From contig NZ_CP009287.1 in the NCBI RefSeq assembly GCF_000758705.1, positions 3,534,001-3,598,000 of the forward strand: a stretch of 64,000 nt of DNA. The letters are read 5' to 3'. Of this stretch, positions 43,758 through 55,736 are shown in pieces; the stretch's first letter is position 1; every line of letters starts with the position of its first letter. The notes beneath the pieces are model-generated. The model was not told where the DNA came from. It did not search any database and saw only the letters and a program-made list of their open reading frames with translations. Source of the stretch: Paenibacillus graminis. Lineage in GTDB: Bacteria > Bacillota > Bacilli > Paenibacillales > Paenibacillaceae. A program made the translations under genes and the position numbers.

Positions 43758-43800
43758 AACGGCTACGCTGTCCTTCACTGGACAGAGTAGCCGTTTGTCT
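43758..43800 (+). terminator. Rho-independent terminator
   Basis: AACGGCTACGCTGTCC-TTCACT-GGACAGAGTAGCCGTT is followed by TGTCTT. A strong stem that ends the nitrite block transcript. Confidence 0.75.
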
Positions 43801-43802
43801 TG

Positions 43803-43954
43803 CGCGCCAAGGCTATGTTAGCTGGAATCAAAGGTATTTCTGCCTTTGATTTGACCACCAGCGCCATATTGGCTGGAATCAAAGGTATTTCTGCCTTTGA
43901 TTTGACCGCCAGCGCCATACTGGAATCTAAGGTATTTCTGCCTTTGTTTCCAGC
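43803..43954. repeat. 51-bp tandem hairpin repeat, array A
   Basis: Units start GCTGGAATC at 43821, 43872 and 43919 (spacings 51 and 47; the last has a 4-bp deletion), with a partial unit before them. Each holds, read on the minus strand, the hairpin CAAAGGCAGAAATACCTTTG (the third unit varies at its end). It shares period and hairpin design with the array at 55737. The open frames seen across it are incidental. Confidence 0.85.
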
Positions 43955-44054
43955 TTCCGCACTGACTCAGCGGACCAGTTCGATCATAACAGGATGCAGA
44001 GACCGGCAGTTTCAAGTATAATGGGGGCTATCTGAAACAGGAGGCTGTGACGAA

Positions 44055-44744
44055 ATGAAGCCGATTACAATCTTGATTGCGGATGATGAGGCGGAGATCG
44101 CTGAACTGATTGCCATACACCTGGAGAGGGAGGGCTATCATACGGTTAAGGCCGCAAACGGGAGAGCCGCTATGCAGGCCGTGCAATCCCAACCGGTTGA
44201 TCTGGCCATACTGGATATCATGATGCCCGAGCTGGATGGTCATGAGGTCACCCGGCAGATCCGCGAGCAGTACCGGATGCCAATCATTTTTTTGAGTGCC
44301 AAGGCTACGGATCTGGATAAAATAACCGGTCTGGTCCTTGGAGCGGATGACTATATGACCAAACCGTTTAATCCAATGGAGCTGGTAGCGCGGGTCAAAG
44401 CCCAGCTTCGCCGGGCCATGCAGCTGAATCAGCCGGCTGAAGGCGTGCACTCTATACTGCAGGTTGGCGCTCTGATCATTGATCCGGATAAACGCACCGT
44501 CGCAATCTACGGACAGACGGTTGAACTCACACCGAAGGAATTTGACATTCTGCATCTGCTGGCCAGCCACCCGAACAAGGTATTCAGTGCAGAAAATATC
44601 TTTGAGCAGGTATGGGGCGAGTCCTATTATGACAGCGGCAATACTGTAATGGTCCATATCCGCACCCTCCGCAAAAAGCTGGGCGAGGACCCTAAAAAGT
44701 TTGTTAAAACCGTCTGGGGCGTAGGATATACGTTCAATGGTTAG
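44055..44744 (+). CDS. OmpR-family response regulator (VanR-like)
   Basis: This 229-residue regulator has the receiver acid pair in ILIADDEAEIAEL, the phospho-Asp in AILDIMMPELDGHEV (near residue 53), and the Lys in FLSAKATD. A C-terminal winged helix follows (about 130-228: LTPKEFDILHLLASHPNKVF, VMVHIRTLRKKLGEDPKKFV). It overlaps the sensor kinase gene by eight bases. With the VanS-, VanY- and VanZ-like genes behind it, it most resembles the VanR group. It likely controls the downstream vanY-vanZ pair in response to a cell-wall signal. Confidence 0.9.
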   Translation: MKPITILIADDEAEIAELIAIHLEREGYHTVKAANGRAAMQAVQSQPVDLAILDIMMPELDGHEVTRQIREQYRMPIIFLSAKATDLDKITGLVLGADDYMTKPFNPMELVARVKAQLRRAMQLNQPAEGVHSILQVGALIIDPDKRTVAIYGQTVELTPKEFDILHLLASHPNKVFSAENIFEQVWGESYYDSGNTVMVHIRTLRKKLGEDPKKFVKTVWGVGYTFNG

Positions 44745-45831
44745 ACAAAAGCGCAGTTTCCGCACAAGTATGCTGCTGCTGTTCGGGCTTAGTATGCTGA
44801 TCTCCGGTTTCCTCACTTATCTGGTCTATAAAGGACTGCAGTTGTATTACCATGAAAAGGTTCTGGCAGAGGATGATATTGTCCGCTTGCGGGCTTTCAT
44901 ATATAAGGTTGGGGATGTTAACTTTTTTTTAATTTTGTTCGTGCCGTTGGCAATCATCTTTTTCTTCCTGCTGACCAAGCGGTACGCCGCCTATTTTGAC
45001 AAAATTTCCTCAGGCATTCACAATCTTGCCAACGGTGAGTTTAGCTCCAGGGTGGAGATCACCTCTCACGATGAATTTCAGGTTATCGCCGAAGACATCA
45101 ACCGGGCGAGCGAGCAGCTGCAAAAAGCTGTGGAGCGGGGGGATTTTGCCGAGAGCAGCAAGGATCAGCTGGTGCTGAATCTGGCGCATGATATCCGGAC
45201 GCCGCTGACGTCGGTGCTGGGTTATCTGGATTACATCCTGAATCATACTGATCTGACGGCCGAGCAGACCAAGCATTATACCATGATTGCGTACACCAAA
45301 TCGCAGCGGCTGGAGAAGCTGATTGAAGAGCTGTTCGAGATTACGAGAGTCAACTATGGAATGCTTACAGTCGTCAAGACGCCGATCGATCTCAGCGAGC
45401 TGCTGTTCCAGCTTAATGAAGAACTCTATCCGCTTTTCGAAAAAAACAAACTGGCAACCAGGCTGCAAATTACGCCTCAGATCGTCATTCCTGCGGATGG
45501 GGAGCTGCTTGCCCGCGTCTTCGAGAATCTTCTGACCAATGCAGCGCGATACGGCAAGGATGGCCAATTTGTGGATATACACTGCCGGCTGGATGAAAGC
45601 AATGCGCTGGTCCAGATCATTAATTACGGAAATTTCATTCCTCCGGATGAGCTGCCTTTCCTCTTCGATATGTTCTATACAGGAGACCGGGCGCGCACCT
45701 CGGATGCGAACAGCACCGGCCTGGGGCTTTTTATCGCCAAAAATATCGTCGAGCAGCATGGCGGCACCATCTCCGCAGAGAGCAGTGTAACCCGGACCTT
45801 ATTCGAGGTGCGCTTGCCGCTTCAAGACTGA
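44737..45831 (+). CDS. Sensor histidine kinase (VanS-like)
   Basis: This 364-residue kinase has two membrane helices (about 10-30 and 62-82) enclosing a short outer loop, a HAMP-like linker, the H-box NLAHDIRTPLTSVLGYLDYI, the N-box ENLLTNAARYG and the G-box STGLGLFIAKNIVEQHGG. The small outer loop fits VanS-type sensors, which detect glycopeptides or wall precursors. Its start overlaps the end of the regulator gene. Confidence 0.9.
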   Translation: MVRQKRSFRTSMLLLFGLSMLISGFLTYLVYKGLQLYYHEKVLAEDDIVRLRAFIYKVGDVNFFLILFVPLAIIFFFLLTKRYAAYFDKISSGIHNLANGEFSSRVEITSHDEFQVIAEDINRASEQLQKAVERGDFAESSKDQLVLNLAHDIRTPLTSVLGYLDYILNHTDLTAEQTKHYTMIAYTKSQRLEKLIEELFEITRVNYGMLTVVKTPIDLSELLFQLNEELYPLFEKNKLATRLQITPQIVIPADGELLARVFENLLTNAARYGKDGQFVDIHCRLDESNALVQIINYGNFIPPDELPFLFDMFYTGDRARTSDANSTGLGLFIAKNIVEQHGGTISAESSVTRTLFEVRLPLQD

Positions 45832-45940
45832 AATCAGACAGACTTATTGAATTTAAGGAAAATTTAATTTTTAGGCCACTTTGTATTTAAGCTTTTCCCT
45901 GTATTCTGGTGAAACAAACGGTAAAAGGGAGATGCTTGCA

Positions 45941-46819
45941 TTGAAGAAGTGGCTTTTTTTGTGCATTGTTTTGCTGGTCATCGCGTTCAAAATCTATCAA
46001 AAAGAAATGCTGCCGGCCAAGAATCCGGCCATTATAGAGCATGCGGCAGAAATATCTGCTTCTGGAGAAGATACAATAACCATACGTATAGACAAAAAAC
46101 AAATTCACAAGGGTAATCTCATTCTAGTCAACAAGGACTATCCTGTACATACGAAAGGGGTTGCTAATGACATCATTGAGCTTTCCCGCCATGATGAGCT
46201 GACCCAGGGGTTTGAATTGCTTGACCGTTCCATCGAGCTGTCCAGGAAGGTAACCGAACGGTTTTCGGAGCTGACCGCAGCGGCGGCCGAGGACGGGGTA
46301 GATAATTTCCGCATTAGCAGCGGATACCGGAATCAAGAGGAGCAGGGCAAGCTCTACCGTGAAAAAGGAGCGGATTACGCCTTACCTGCTGGTTACAGTG
46401 AACACAACACAGGCCTGTCGCTGGACATTGGCTCTTCGCGCGGAGAAATCAAGGATTCACCGGAAGGGAAATGGCTCCGGGCTAACGCTTGGGACTACGG
46501 GTTTATTCTCAGGTACCCCGAAGACAAAACGAATATTACGGGAATTAAATACGAGGCCTGGCATTTCCGCTACGTCGGTCTGCCGCATAGTTTGGTCATG
46601 AAGGAGAAGAACATGGTGCTGGAAGAATATCTTGCCGATCTGAAACAGCGGAAGCGCCTGGGAATTACGGTCGCGGACCGCAAATATCTCATGCTATATG
46701 TACCGGCTTCCCAATTGGGCAGTGTTCAGGTGCCTGCCGGACATCCTTATACAGTATCAGGAAACAACAGCGATGGGGTCATTGTCACCGTGGAGCTCAG
46801 CAAGTGGAGCACAACATGA
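45941..46819 (+). CDS. VanY-like D,D-carboxypeptidase
   Basis: This 292-residue protein is best started at TTG 45941, ten bases after AAAAGGGA; the ATG at 45932 is only two bases from that site. It has one N-terminal membrane anchor (LKKWLFLCIVLLVIAFKIYQ) and an extracellular M15-type zinc domain: SGYRNQEEQGKLY, SEHNTGLSLDIG (HxxxxxxD) and EAWHFRYVG (ExxH). VanY-type enzymes remove the terminal D-Ala from peptidoglycan pentapeptide. The stop overlaps the vanZ-like start (ATGA). Confidence 0.9.
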   Translation: MKKWLFLCIVLLVIAFKIYQKEMLPAKNPAIIEHAAEISASGEDTITIRIDKKQIHKGNLILVNKDYPVHTKGVANDIIELSRHDELTQGFELLDRSIELSRKVTERFSELTAAAAEDGVDNFRISSGYRNQEEQGKLYREKGADYALPAGYSEHNTGLSLDIGSSRGEIKDSPEGKWLRANAWDYGFILRYPEDKTNITGIKYEAWHFRYVGLPHSLVMKEKNMVLEEYLADLKQRKRLGITVADRKYLMLYVPASQLGSVQVPAGHPYTVSGNNSDGVIVTVELSKWSTT

Positions 46820-47301
46820 AGCGGATGGACCGGAAGCTTTTGACCCTGATGTTTGCCGTATATTTGTATATATTGATCAAAATTATTTTGTTCAAGTACG
46901 CTCCGGTGGAAATGGCTTTCCTCTGGCATCAGTTGCATAGTGTGCTGGAACATCCTGAGATGATAGAGAACGGGCTGGCATATGCCAATTTCACTCCCTT
47001 TTTCTCTATCCGCCAAAATCTGGACCATCTCTCTAATACGCACGACTTCGTCAATCTGTTTGGGAATATTGCGCTGTTTGTTCCCTTAGGGATATTCATC
47101 CGGCTATCAGCTAAAGGGGGCTTATTCAAGGCTCTTGTACTTTCACTCGGATTAAGCTTTTCTCTGGAAGGCACACAGCTTCTCTTATCCATGGGCAGTT
47201 TTGATGTCGATGATCTGATTTTGAATGTGCTTGGAGGTCTGATTGGCTGCGCTATTTGTTTGGTAGCACCTCAACCTGTTGTTTTTCAAAAGAAATCGTA
47301 G
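46816..47301 (+). CDS. VanZ-family membrane protein
   Basis: This 161-residue protein has four to five hydrophobic helices and the VanZ pattern NFTPFFSIRQNL, DFVNLFGNIALFVPLGIFIR and SFDVDDLILNVLGGLIGCAI. VanZ proteins add teicoplanin tolerance in van operons by an unclear route. ATG 46816 overlaps the preceding stop and has GGAG seven bases upstream, giving translational coupling with the carboxypeptidase. Confidence 0.88.
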   Translation: MKRMDRKLLTLMFAVYLYILIKIILFKYAPVEMAFLWHQLHSVLEHPEMIENGLAYANFTPFFSIRQNLDHLSNTHDFVNLFGNIALFVPLGIFIRLSAKGGLFKALVLSLGLSFSLEGTQLLLSMGSFDVDDLILNVLGGLIGCAICLVAPQPVVFQKKS

Positions 47302-47403
47302 GACATAAACACAAACGCTATGGCGCTGTGGCATAACCTGAAATAAGAATGCCAGCCAGCAGTACTTTTATGGGATAACGAACTTATAAAATAATGGTCA
47401 CAA

Positions 47404-47440
47404 AGTGGGCTGTGCATTTATGCAGTCCGCTTTTTATGTT
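47404..47440 (+). terminator. Rho-independent terminator of the van-like operon
   Basis: AGTGGGCTGTGCA-TTTA-TGCAGTCCGCT is followed by TTTTAT. It lies about 100 bp after the vanZ-like stop. Confidence 0.65.
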
Positions 47441-47468
47441 CTCTTCCGGCATTCCCTGGATATTTATA

Positions 47469-47502
47469 GGTACTTTTAAGTGCCTACGGTACTAAAAAGT
47501 AC
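47469..47502 (+). promoter_or_regulatory. Possible HxlR/YodB-type operators before the aldo/keto reductase gene
   Basis: Two inverted repeats lie side by side: GGTACTTTTAAGTGCC (47469-47484, one mismatch) and GTACTAAAAAGTAC (47489-47502). Their TACT-N-AGTA form resembles operators of DUF24/HxlR-type quinone or aldehyde sensors. No such regulator is encoded in this window, so the link is inference. Confidence 0.45.
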
Positions 47503-47619
47503 GTACTACTCTTAACCACAGATTGAATTTATAATGTAACCTGCGACGGGCCGAAGGGCCGAAGAGCCGGACCCGCCTCATGAATTTCACTGAAATCGAT
47601 ACGGATGGAGGAAGAATTA

Positions 47620-48462
47620 ATGCCAAAAGATTTACAAGATACAACTGCTCTATATAATGGTGTGAGCATGCCGTGGTTTGGTTTGGGCGTATTTAAAGTG
47701 GACGAAGGTCCTGAACTCGAAAATGCGGTAAAGGCGGCTATCAAACACGGGTACCGCAGCATCGATACGGCCGCCATCTATGGCAATGAAGAGGGAGTTG
47801 GACGGGGAATTCGCCAAGGGCTCGAAGATGCCGGTACCGGCAGAGAAGAACTATTTGTGACATCCAAAGTATGGAATGCCGATTTGGGGTATGAGTCTAC
47901 GCTGGCAGCCTATGAGACAAGCCTTAACAAGCTGGGTCTGGATTACCTGGATTTGTACCTGATTCACTGGCCGGTAGAAGGGAAGTTCAAGGAAGCTTGG
48001 AGAGCCTTGGAGACCATTTATAAAGAAGGCCGTGTCAAAGCGATTGGTGTAAGCAACTTCCAAATTCATCATCTTGAAGAGTTAATGCGAGATGCGGAAC
48101 TTAAACCTATGGTGAATCAAGTGGAGTATCATCCGCGTTTGACCCAAAAGGAATTGCAAACATATTGCAAAGCGCAAGGCATTCAATTGGAAGCATGGTC
48201 TCCATTAATGCAGGGTCAACTGCTGGATCATCCGGACATCAAAGAAATTGCAGATAAATATAACAAATCCATTGCCCAAGTTATACTGCGCTGGGACTTG
48301 CAGAATGGTGTAGTGACGATTCCGAAATCCACTAAAGAAAACCGGATTGTTGAAAATGCCAACGTGTTCGATTTTGTATTAACGAAAGAAGACATGGAAC
48401 AAATCGACAGTTTGAATCAGAATCACCGGGTCGGCCCAGATCCAGACAATTTTGATTTTTAA
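47620..48462 (+). CDS. Aldo/keto reductase (YvgN-type)
   Basis: This 280-residue protein starts at ATG 47620 behind GGAGGAAGAA; the ATG at 47605 overlaps that ribosome site. The catalytic tetrad is visible: Asp in RSIDTAAIYGNE with Tyr, Lys in FVTSKVWN, and His in LYLIHWPVEG. The cofactor end is VVTIPKSTKENRIVENANVF. It is a cytosolic NADPH-dependent reductase of aldehydes such as methylglyoxal in Bacillus relatives. TACT-type inverted repeats in front suggest control by an electrophile sensor. Confidence 0.92.
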   Translation: MPKDLQDTTALYNGVSMPWFGLGVFKVDEGPELENAVKAAIKHGYRSIDTAAIYGNEEGVGRGIRQGLEDAGTGREELFVTSKVWNADLGYESTLAAYETSLNKLGLDYLDLYLIHWPVEGKFKEAWRALETIYKEGRVKAIGVSNFQIHHLEELMRDAELKPMVNQVEYHPRLTQKELQTYCKAQGIQLEAWSPLMQGQLLDHPDIKEIADKYNKSIAQVILRWDLQNGVVTIPKSTKENRIVENANVFDFVLTKEDMEQIDSLNQNHRVGPDPDNFDF

Positions 48463-48489
48463 GTGGAAAAGATCGCTCAGTAAAATCCA

Positions 48490-48909
48490 GTGTCCTGCCT
48501 GGTCAACCCGTTGACAGGCAAAGAAAGCGAGTATGAGCTTAAGGAAGCTGAGGTTAAAAAGAAAGTGATGGTCACCGGCGGCGGACCCGTCGGTATGGAA
48601 GCGGCCATTATCGCCGCAAGACGCGGTCATGATGTAACCTTGTATGATAAGAGCGGTAAGCTTGGCGGACAGTGGCTCCTGGCTGCAATCCCTCCTGGCA
48701 AAGAACTCCTGAACACCTTTACTGTATGGCAGAAGGGTGAGCTTGACCGGTCAGGGGTAAAAGTCGTGTTAAATACAGAGGTAACGCGAGAATTCGTGGA
48801 ACAAGTGAACCCGGATGAAATCATACTCGCTTCGGGAGCAACTCCAATCATTCCCGGTATTCCAGGCGCAGACAAATCTCATGTATATACAGCCAACAGC
48901 TGCTGTTAA
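48490..48909 (+). pseudogene. Old-yellow-enzyme/2,4-dienoyl-CoA-reductase-like flavoprotein, internal fragment
   Basis: The 139-codon frame begins SCLVNPLTGKESEYELKEAE and contains the FAD-binding motif VMVTGGGPVGMEAAIIAARR and GKLGGQWLLAAIPPGKELL. These belong after an N-terminal TIM barrel and four-cysteine cluster in full enzymes of about 650 residues. The barrel, most of the cysteines and the NAD-binding tail are missing, and no ribosome site precedes the frame. It is a remnant. Confidence 0.8.
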
Positions 48910-48999
48910 CAGATTGGAGTGGTGGATTGCCCACTCCATGCCTTATCCGGCACCCCCAGCTTATTTGCGGTTGCCGGATTTTTTTGCTTAGGTAACCGG

Positions 49000-49368
49000 T
49001 CAATAGTAGGCGGTCCAGCCGCCATCTGCGGTGACCACCACGCCATTGATAGAGCTCGCTTCATCTGAGGCGAGAAAAAGCGCGAACTGTGCGGCTTCTC
49101 CCGGCTCGCCCATCCTTGGATTAATCGCCATTCCCGGCTGGGTCCGGCCCATTCCGAACTCATTAATATGGGTCGTGCTTGAGCCGATAGTAGTATTGAC
49201 AGCAAAGATCCGCTCCCAGTCGGCATCGGCAATATCATCGGCTGGCTCAAAGTTATCCATGATCCCGGCATTATTGACGAGTATATCCAAGGTTCCGTAG
49301 GTCGTAACCGTTGTATCGATTAAGCGCTGAATATCTGCTTCGGCAGCGACCTTATCCCGAAGTCTCAT
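49000..49368 (-). pseudogene. Short-chain dehydrogenase with internal deletions
   Basis: The 122-codon frame begins MRLRDKVAAEADIQRLIDTT, passes the NNAG motif in GTLDILVNNAGIMDNFEP and the DADWERIFAVN block, then jumps to ASDEASSINGVVVTADGGWT at the C-terminus. The glycine-rich cofactor loop and the catalytic YxxxK region are both missing, and the length is half of the usual 250. At least two deletions have occurred, so it cannot be an active reductase. Confidence 0.8.
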
Positions 49369-49473
49369 TCCAGATCCTCCATCGTGTATCATAAGGTTTG
49401 TTAGCTATGCCTAGTATCATGGATTATGTTTTAATTTATGTATGACGCATTAGATTCGACAGGAGGATACCTT

Positions 49474-50850
49474 GTGAGAACGATCGGAATCGATATTGGA
49501 ACAACCTCCATTACGGGATTGGTATATGACCTGGAACACCGAAGGGTCTTGCACCAGATTACAGCAAAGAATTCGGCGCACATTTCCGGCTGCGGGAGAA
49601 TATGGGAACGCCTGCAGGACCCTTCGGCTATCCTCGGTCTCGTGCAAGGCATTTCTGAGCAGCTGCTGTCGCGGGAGCCTGAGGTTCAGGGGATCGGATT
49701 CACCGGACAAATGCATGGGATTGTGTACATAGATGCTGCGGGGAAGCATGTGAGTCCGCTCTATACCTGGCAGGATGGAAGAGGCAGTGTGCCATATGAC
49801 GAATTCCACACCCACGCGCAGAAGTTGAGTGAGGATACCGGTTATCCGGTTGCTCCCGGCTACGGGCTGGCCACTCATTTCTATAATCTGAGACACGGGC
49901 TTGTCCCCATAGAAGCCGTCAGCTTATGCACCATCGCCGATTATGCCGCCATGCGATTAGCAGAAAGCTCGGAGCCGGTGATTGATTCCACGCAAGCTGC
50001 CGGGCTGGGATGTTACAGCCTCCCAAATGGAGCTTTTGACATGGCGGCCATTGAACGGTCAGGTATCCATTCAGACCTGCTGCCCCGGGTGGTTCAATCT
50101 GGAACGCTTGTGGGATTAACCCGGCAGGGTATTCCGGTATACACTTCACTCGGGGACAATCAGGCAAGCTTTATCGGCAGCGTTCCATTTCCCGAAGAAG
50201 CGCTGCTGCTGAACATTGGGACCGGCAGCCAATTGTCGGCCATGCTGACCGGTTCGATCGGCAGGATTGAGGGATTGGAAGCACGGCCTTATCCCGGAGG
50301 CGGTGTCCTAATGGTTGGTGCCGCACTGAGCGGAGGGAAATCCTATGCGCTTCTGGAGAAGTTCTATCGGCAAGTCATCGAAGCCTATTCGGGACAACCC
50401 CAACAAGAGGTGTACCCTTTATTGGACAAATTATTGGAAGATGGACCTGTCACAGCAGAAGGCCTCACCGTGAACCCGCAGTTTCTGGGTACGCGGCTGA
50501 ACCCGGAGGCACGGGGGAGTGTGGAGGGGATCACGTTGGACAATTTCACTCCAGGCCTGCTGGCCCATGCTTTTCTCCAAGGCATTACCGATGAGCTGTA
50601 TGCTTTTTATTCAACTATTGAGCAGATGGGTTCCGGGAAAACATGGTCTAGGCTCATAGGTTCCGGCAACGCGTTGCGCGCCAATCCGGCTCTGCGCTCG
50701 AAAGTGGAGGCACGGTTCGGACTGCCCCTAATCTTGAGTGCTGCTTCGGAAGAAGCTGCAGTCGGAGCTGCATTGTGCGCAGCTGTTGGCGCTGGAGGAA
50801 TTCCAAGCTTTCAGGAAGCAGGACAATTCCTGAATGAGCAGGTAGAGTAG
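49474..50850 (+). CDS. FGGY-family carbohydrate kinase, sedoheptulokinase-like
   Basis: This 458-residue protein starts at GTG 49474, seven bases after AGGAGG. The ATPase fold has the phosphate-1 motif TIGIDIGTTSITGLVYD and the second-half SLGDNQASFIGSV and LLNIGTGSQLSAML. The substrate-side blocks GFTGQMHGIVYID, LYTWQDGRG, GYGLATHFYNLR and CTIADYAAMRLAE resemble sedoheptulokinase more than xylulokinase or glycerol kinase. It would phosphorylate a ketose such as sedoheptulose. No sugar transporter lies beside it. Confidence 0.85.
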   Translation: MRTIGIDIGTTSITGLVYDLEHRRVLHQITAKNSAHISGCGRIWERLQDPSAILGLVQGISEQLLSREPEVQGIGFTGQMHGIVYIDAAGKHVSPLYTWQDGRGSVPYDEFHTHAQKLSEDTGYPVAPGYGLATHFYNLRHGLVPIEAVSLCTIADYAAMRLAESSEPVIDSTQAAGLGCYSLPNGAFDMAAIERSGIHSDLLPRVVQSGTLVGLTRQGIPVYTSLGDNQASFIGSVPFPEEALLLNIGTGSQLSAMLTGSIGRIEGLEARPYPGGGVLMVGAALSGGKSYALLEKFYRQVIEAYSGQPQQEVYPLLDKLLEDGPVTAEGLTVNPQFLGTRLNPEARGSVEGITLDNFTPGLLAHAFLQGITDELYAFYSTIEQMGSGKTWSRLIGSGNALRANPALRSKVEARFGLPLILSAASEEAAVGAALCAAVGAGGIPSFQEAGQFLNEQVE

Positions 50851-50869
50851 TAGATTTAGCAGCAACAGA

Positions 50870-51502
50870 TCAGAACCTCTGCGGAAATTGATTAATAATC
50901 GCCGAGCTAAGCATGTCGGCCATTGCCAAGGCACCTTTTTCGATAGGGTCATAGAGCTGGACACTTTGTTTGTAATCCTTCTGGAGCAGAGTCACGGCTT
51001 CTGCTTTGGTTAAGGCCAGATGCTGGTAGAACATTTTTCTGAATTCCTCTTTGGGCAGATACGGATTCAGACGGCTGAGAAATTCCACAATCTGGTCGCC
51101 ATTGGCATACCATTTCTTCTCCGCTGCGGCCGCAGCCGCTTGGTCTCCAGCTTTAGCGGCTTTGACCAGGTCGGCAGCAATGACTAGATGCTCTTTAATA
51201 AGCTGGCCATAAGCGTCACCTGCTGCTGCACCATAGAAGGGCTTAAGGGCATCTCCCATATCCTGTGCATTCTGCAATAGGCGGGGCAATACAGCATCGA
51301 TGTCAGGCAACCCGTATACAAGGCTGCGGATGGCAATGATGGTCCAGGTCACATGCTGCTCCCATAGGGTTCTCATATGGAGTATCAGTTCAACCTGCGC
51401 TCTGCTAAAGCATCCCTGCGCTGCCGCATTTATAGGCATGGATTGGTGCATGGCATTAGGGCTTCCCTGTACGGGGAAGTAGGATCTCCAATAATACTGC
51501 AT
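50870..51502 (-). CDS. Uncharacterised 210-residue helical protein
   Basis: It starts MQYYWRSYFPVQGSPNAMHQ and is all-helical, with an Ala-rich central part (VKAAKAGDQAAAAAAEKKWY) and repeated helices of about 30 residues (FSRAQVELILHMRTLWEQHV, MADMLSSAIINQFPQ). This suggests a four-helix bundle. It has no signal peptide or membrane segment and no catalytic motif that I can name. The ribosome site on the minus strand is AGGAGG before the ATG. Function unknown. Confidence 0.72.
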   Translation of the reverse strand: MQYYWRSYFPVQGSPNAMHQSMPINAAAQGCFSRAQVELILHMRTLWEQHVTWTIIAIRSLVYGLPDIDAVLPRLLQNAQDMGDALKPFYGAAAGDAYGQLIKEHLVIAADLVKAAKAGDQAAAAAAEKKWYANGDQIVEFLSRLNPYLPKEEFRKMFYQHLALTKAEAVTLLQKDYKQSVQLYDPIEKGALAMADMLSSAIINQFPQRF

Positions 51503-51573
51503 GAAATATTCCTCCTTAGTTCCTGTATACCCCTATCTTATGGTACACCCGCCCAGGTGGTTCATCTGAAATA

Positions 51574-51619
51574 AAAAAGGCGCGTTTTCCCTTTCATAGA
51601 AGGGAACGCGCCTTTTTTA
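51574..51619 (-). terminator. Terminator after lacZ
   Basis: AAAAAGGCGCGTTTTCCCTT and AAGGGAACGCGCCTTTTTT form a long GC-rich stem with an A-run on the left, serving as the T-tract for minus-strand transcription of lacZ. Confidence 0.85.
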
Positions 51620-51653
51620 AATGGGAAATTCCGGTTCTCGCAATATTAAAAAA

Positions 51654-54788
<3,135 letters not shown>

Positions 54789-54883
54789 TTATATTATTAT
54801 ATTCATATTATAAAAGGGCTACTCTTCAAGAGATATAGAAGAATATTCGCATATATATCACAATATGAAACAGGAGAATGAAC

Positions 54884-55708
54884 ATGAAGAGCACACTGGT
54901 CTTTTGCGAAACGGAAGAGATGACGGCATTGCCGCTGTATGCGACTACAATCGGGTTCTGGGAGCATCAGCCGGAAATGGAGCGGCCTGCTGGATTCCCG
55001 GACTATCAGCTGCATCAGGTTCTTGAGGGCAAAGGAGAGCTGTTCTTGAAGGACAAACATTACATTGTGGAGCCGGGGGATGTCTTTTTTCTTTTTCCGC
55101 ATGTTGCCCATGCCTACGCACCGATCAGCGCAGCCTGGAAGCTGTCCTGGGTTTCTTTTAATGGAAGAGAGGCGGGAAGTCTGCTGGCATATGCCGGAAT
55201 CCGGGAGTCCGGAACGGGGCGGCTAAACGGGCTCTCACTACTGGAGCCTCTGCAAAAAATGCTGGAGCTCTCGCATGGCAATAGTCTCCAGATGAATCTG
55301 GAGCGTTCCAAGCTGATGTATGCACTGATGCTGGAGCTCAAAGTTCAGCTGGCGGCACCGGCAGGCGGACCGGATGAGCTGGAACGCATCAAGCCGGTGC
55401 TGGAGCATATCGAAAGCAACCTGCACCGGACACTGCCGCTCAAAGAATTGGCCGAGATAGCTTCGATCTCGCCGCAATATTTATGCCGGCTGTTTCAGCG
55501 GACGCTGCACGAACGGCCGGTAACCTATATCAACAAGCAGCGGATCAACCGCAGCAAGCAGCTGATGTTCAGCGGCAGGGAGAAGAAGATTTATGAGATT
55601 GCAGAGCAGGCGGGGTTTGAGAACACCAGCTATTTTTGCGCAGTCTTCAAACGGGTCACCGGCATGAGACCAGAGGAGTTTAAGCGGCTGCATGGGCTGG
55701 AGGGCTGA
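54884..55708 (+). CDS. AraC-family transcriptional regulator, likely lacZ activator
   Basis: This 274-residue protein starts at ATG 54884, seven bases after AGGAG; the ATG at 54878 is too close to that site. It has a cupin-like sugar pocket (residues 40-90: LHQVLEGKGELFLKDKHYIV and FLFPHVAHAYAPI) and a C-terminal double helix-turn-helix (residues 175-270: LKELAEIASISPQYLCRLFQ and IYEIAEQAGFENTSYFCAVF). It is divergent from lacZ across a 107-bp region that must hold both promoters. Confidence 0.9.
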   Translation: MKSTLVFCETEEMTALPLYATTIGFWEHQPEMERPAGFPDYQLHQVLEGKGELFLKDKHYIVEPGDVFFLFPHVAHAYAPISAAWKLSWVSFNGREAGSLLAYAGIRESGTGRLNGLSLLEPLQKMLELSHGNSLQMNLERSKLMYALMLELKVQLAAPAGGPDELERIKPVLEHIESNLHRTLPLKELAEIASISPQYLCRLFQRTLHERPVTYINKQRINRSKQLMFSGREKKIYEIAEQAGFENTSYFCAVFKRVTGMRPEEFKRLHGLEG

Positions 55709-55736
55709 GATAACATACCGAATAAGGAAGCACTCC

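Noticed and set aside
43800..44021. Open frame with repeated ILAGIKGISAFDLT
   Set aside because: It is produced by the 51-bp repeat array A and has no ribosome site or continuation.
44055..47301. Complete glycopeptide resistance operon
   Set aside because: No vanH, vanA/B-type ligase or vanX gene is present in the window; only regulatory and accessory families are seen.
48906..49271. Minus-strand open frame of 121 codons overlapping the SDR remnant
   Set aside because: It is in a different frame from the recognisable SDR residues (NNAG and the C-terminal block) and shows no family features.
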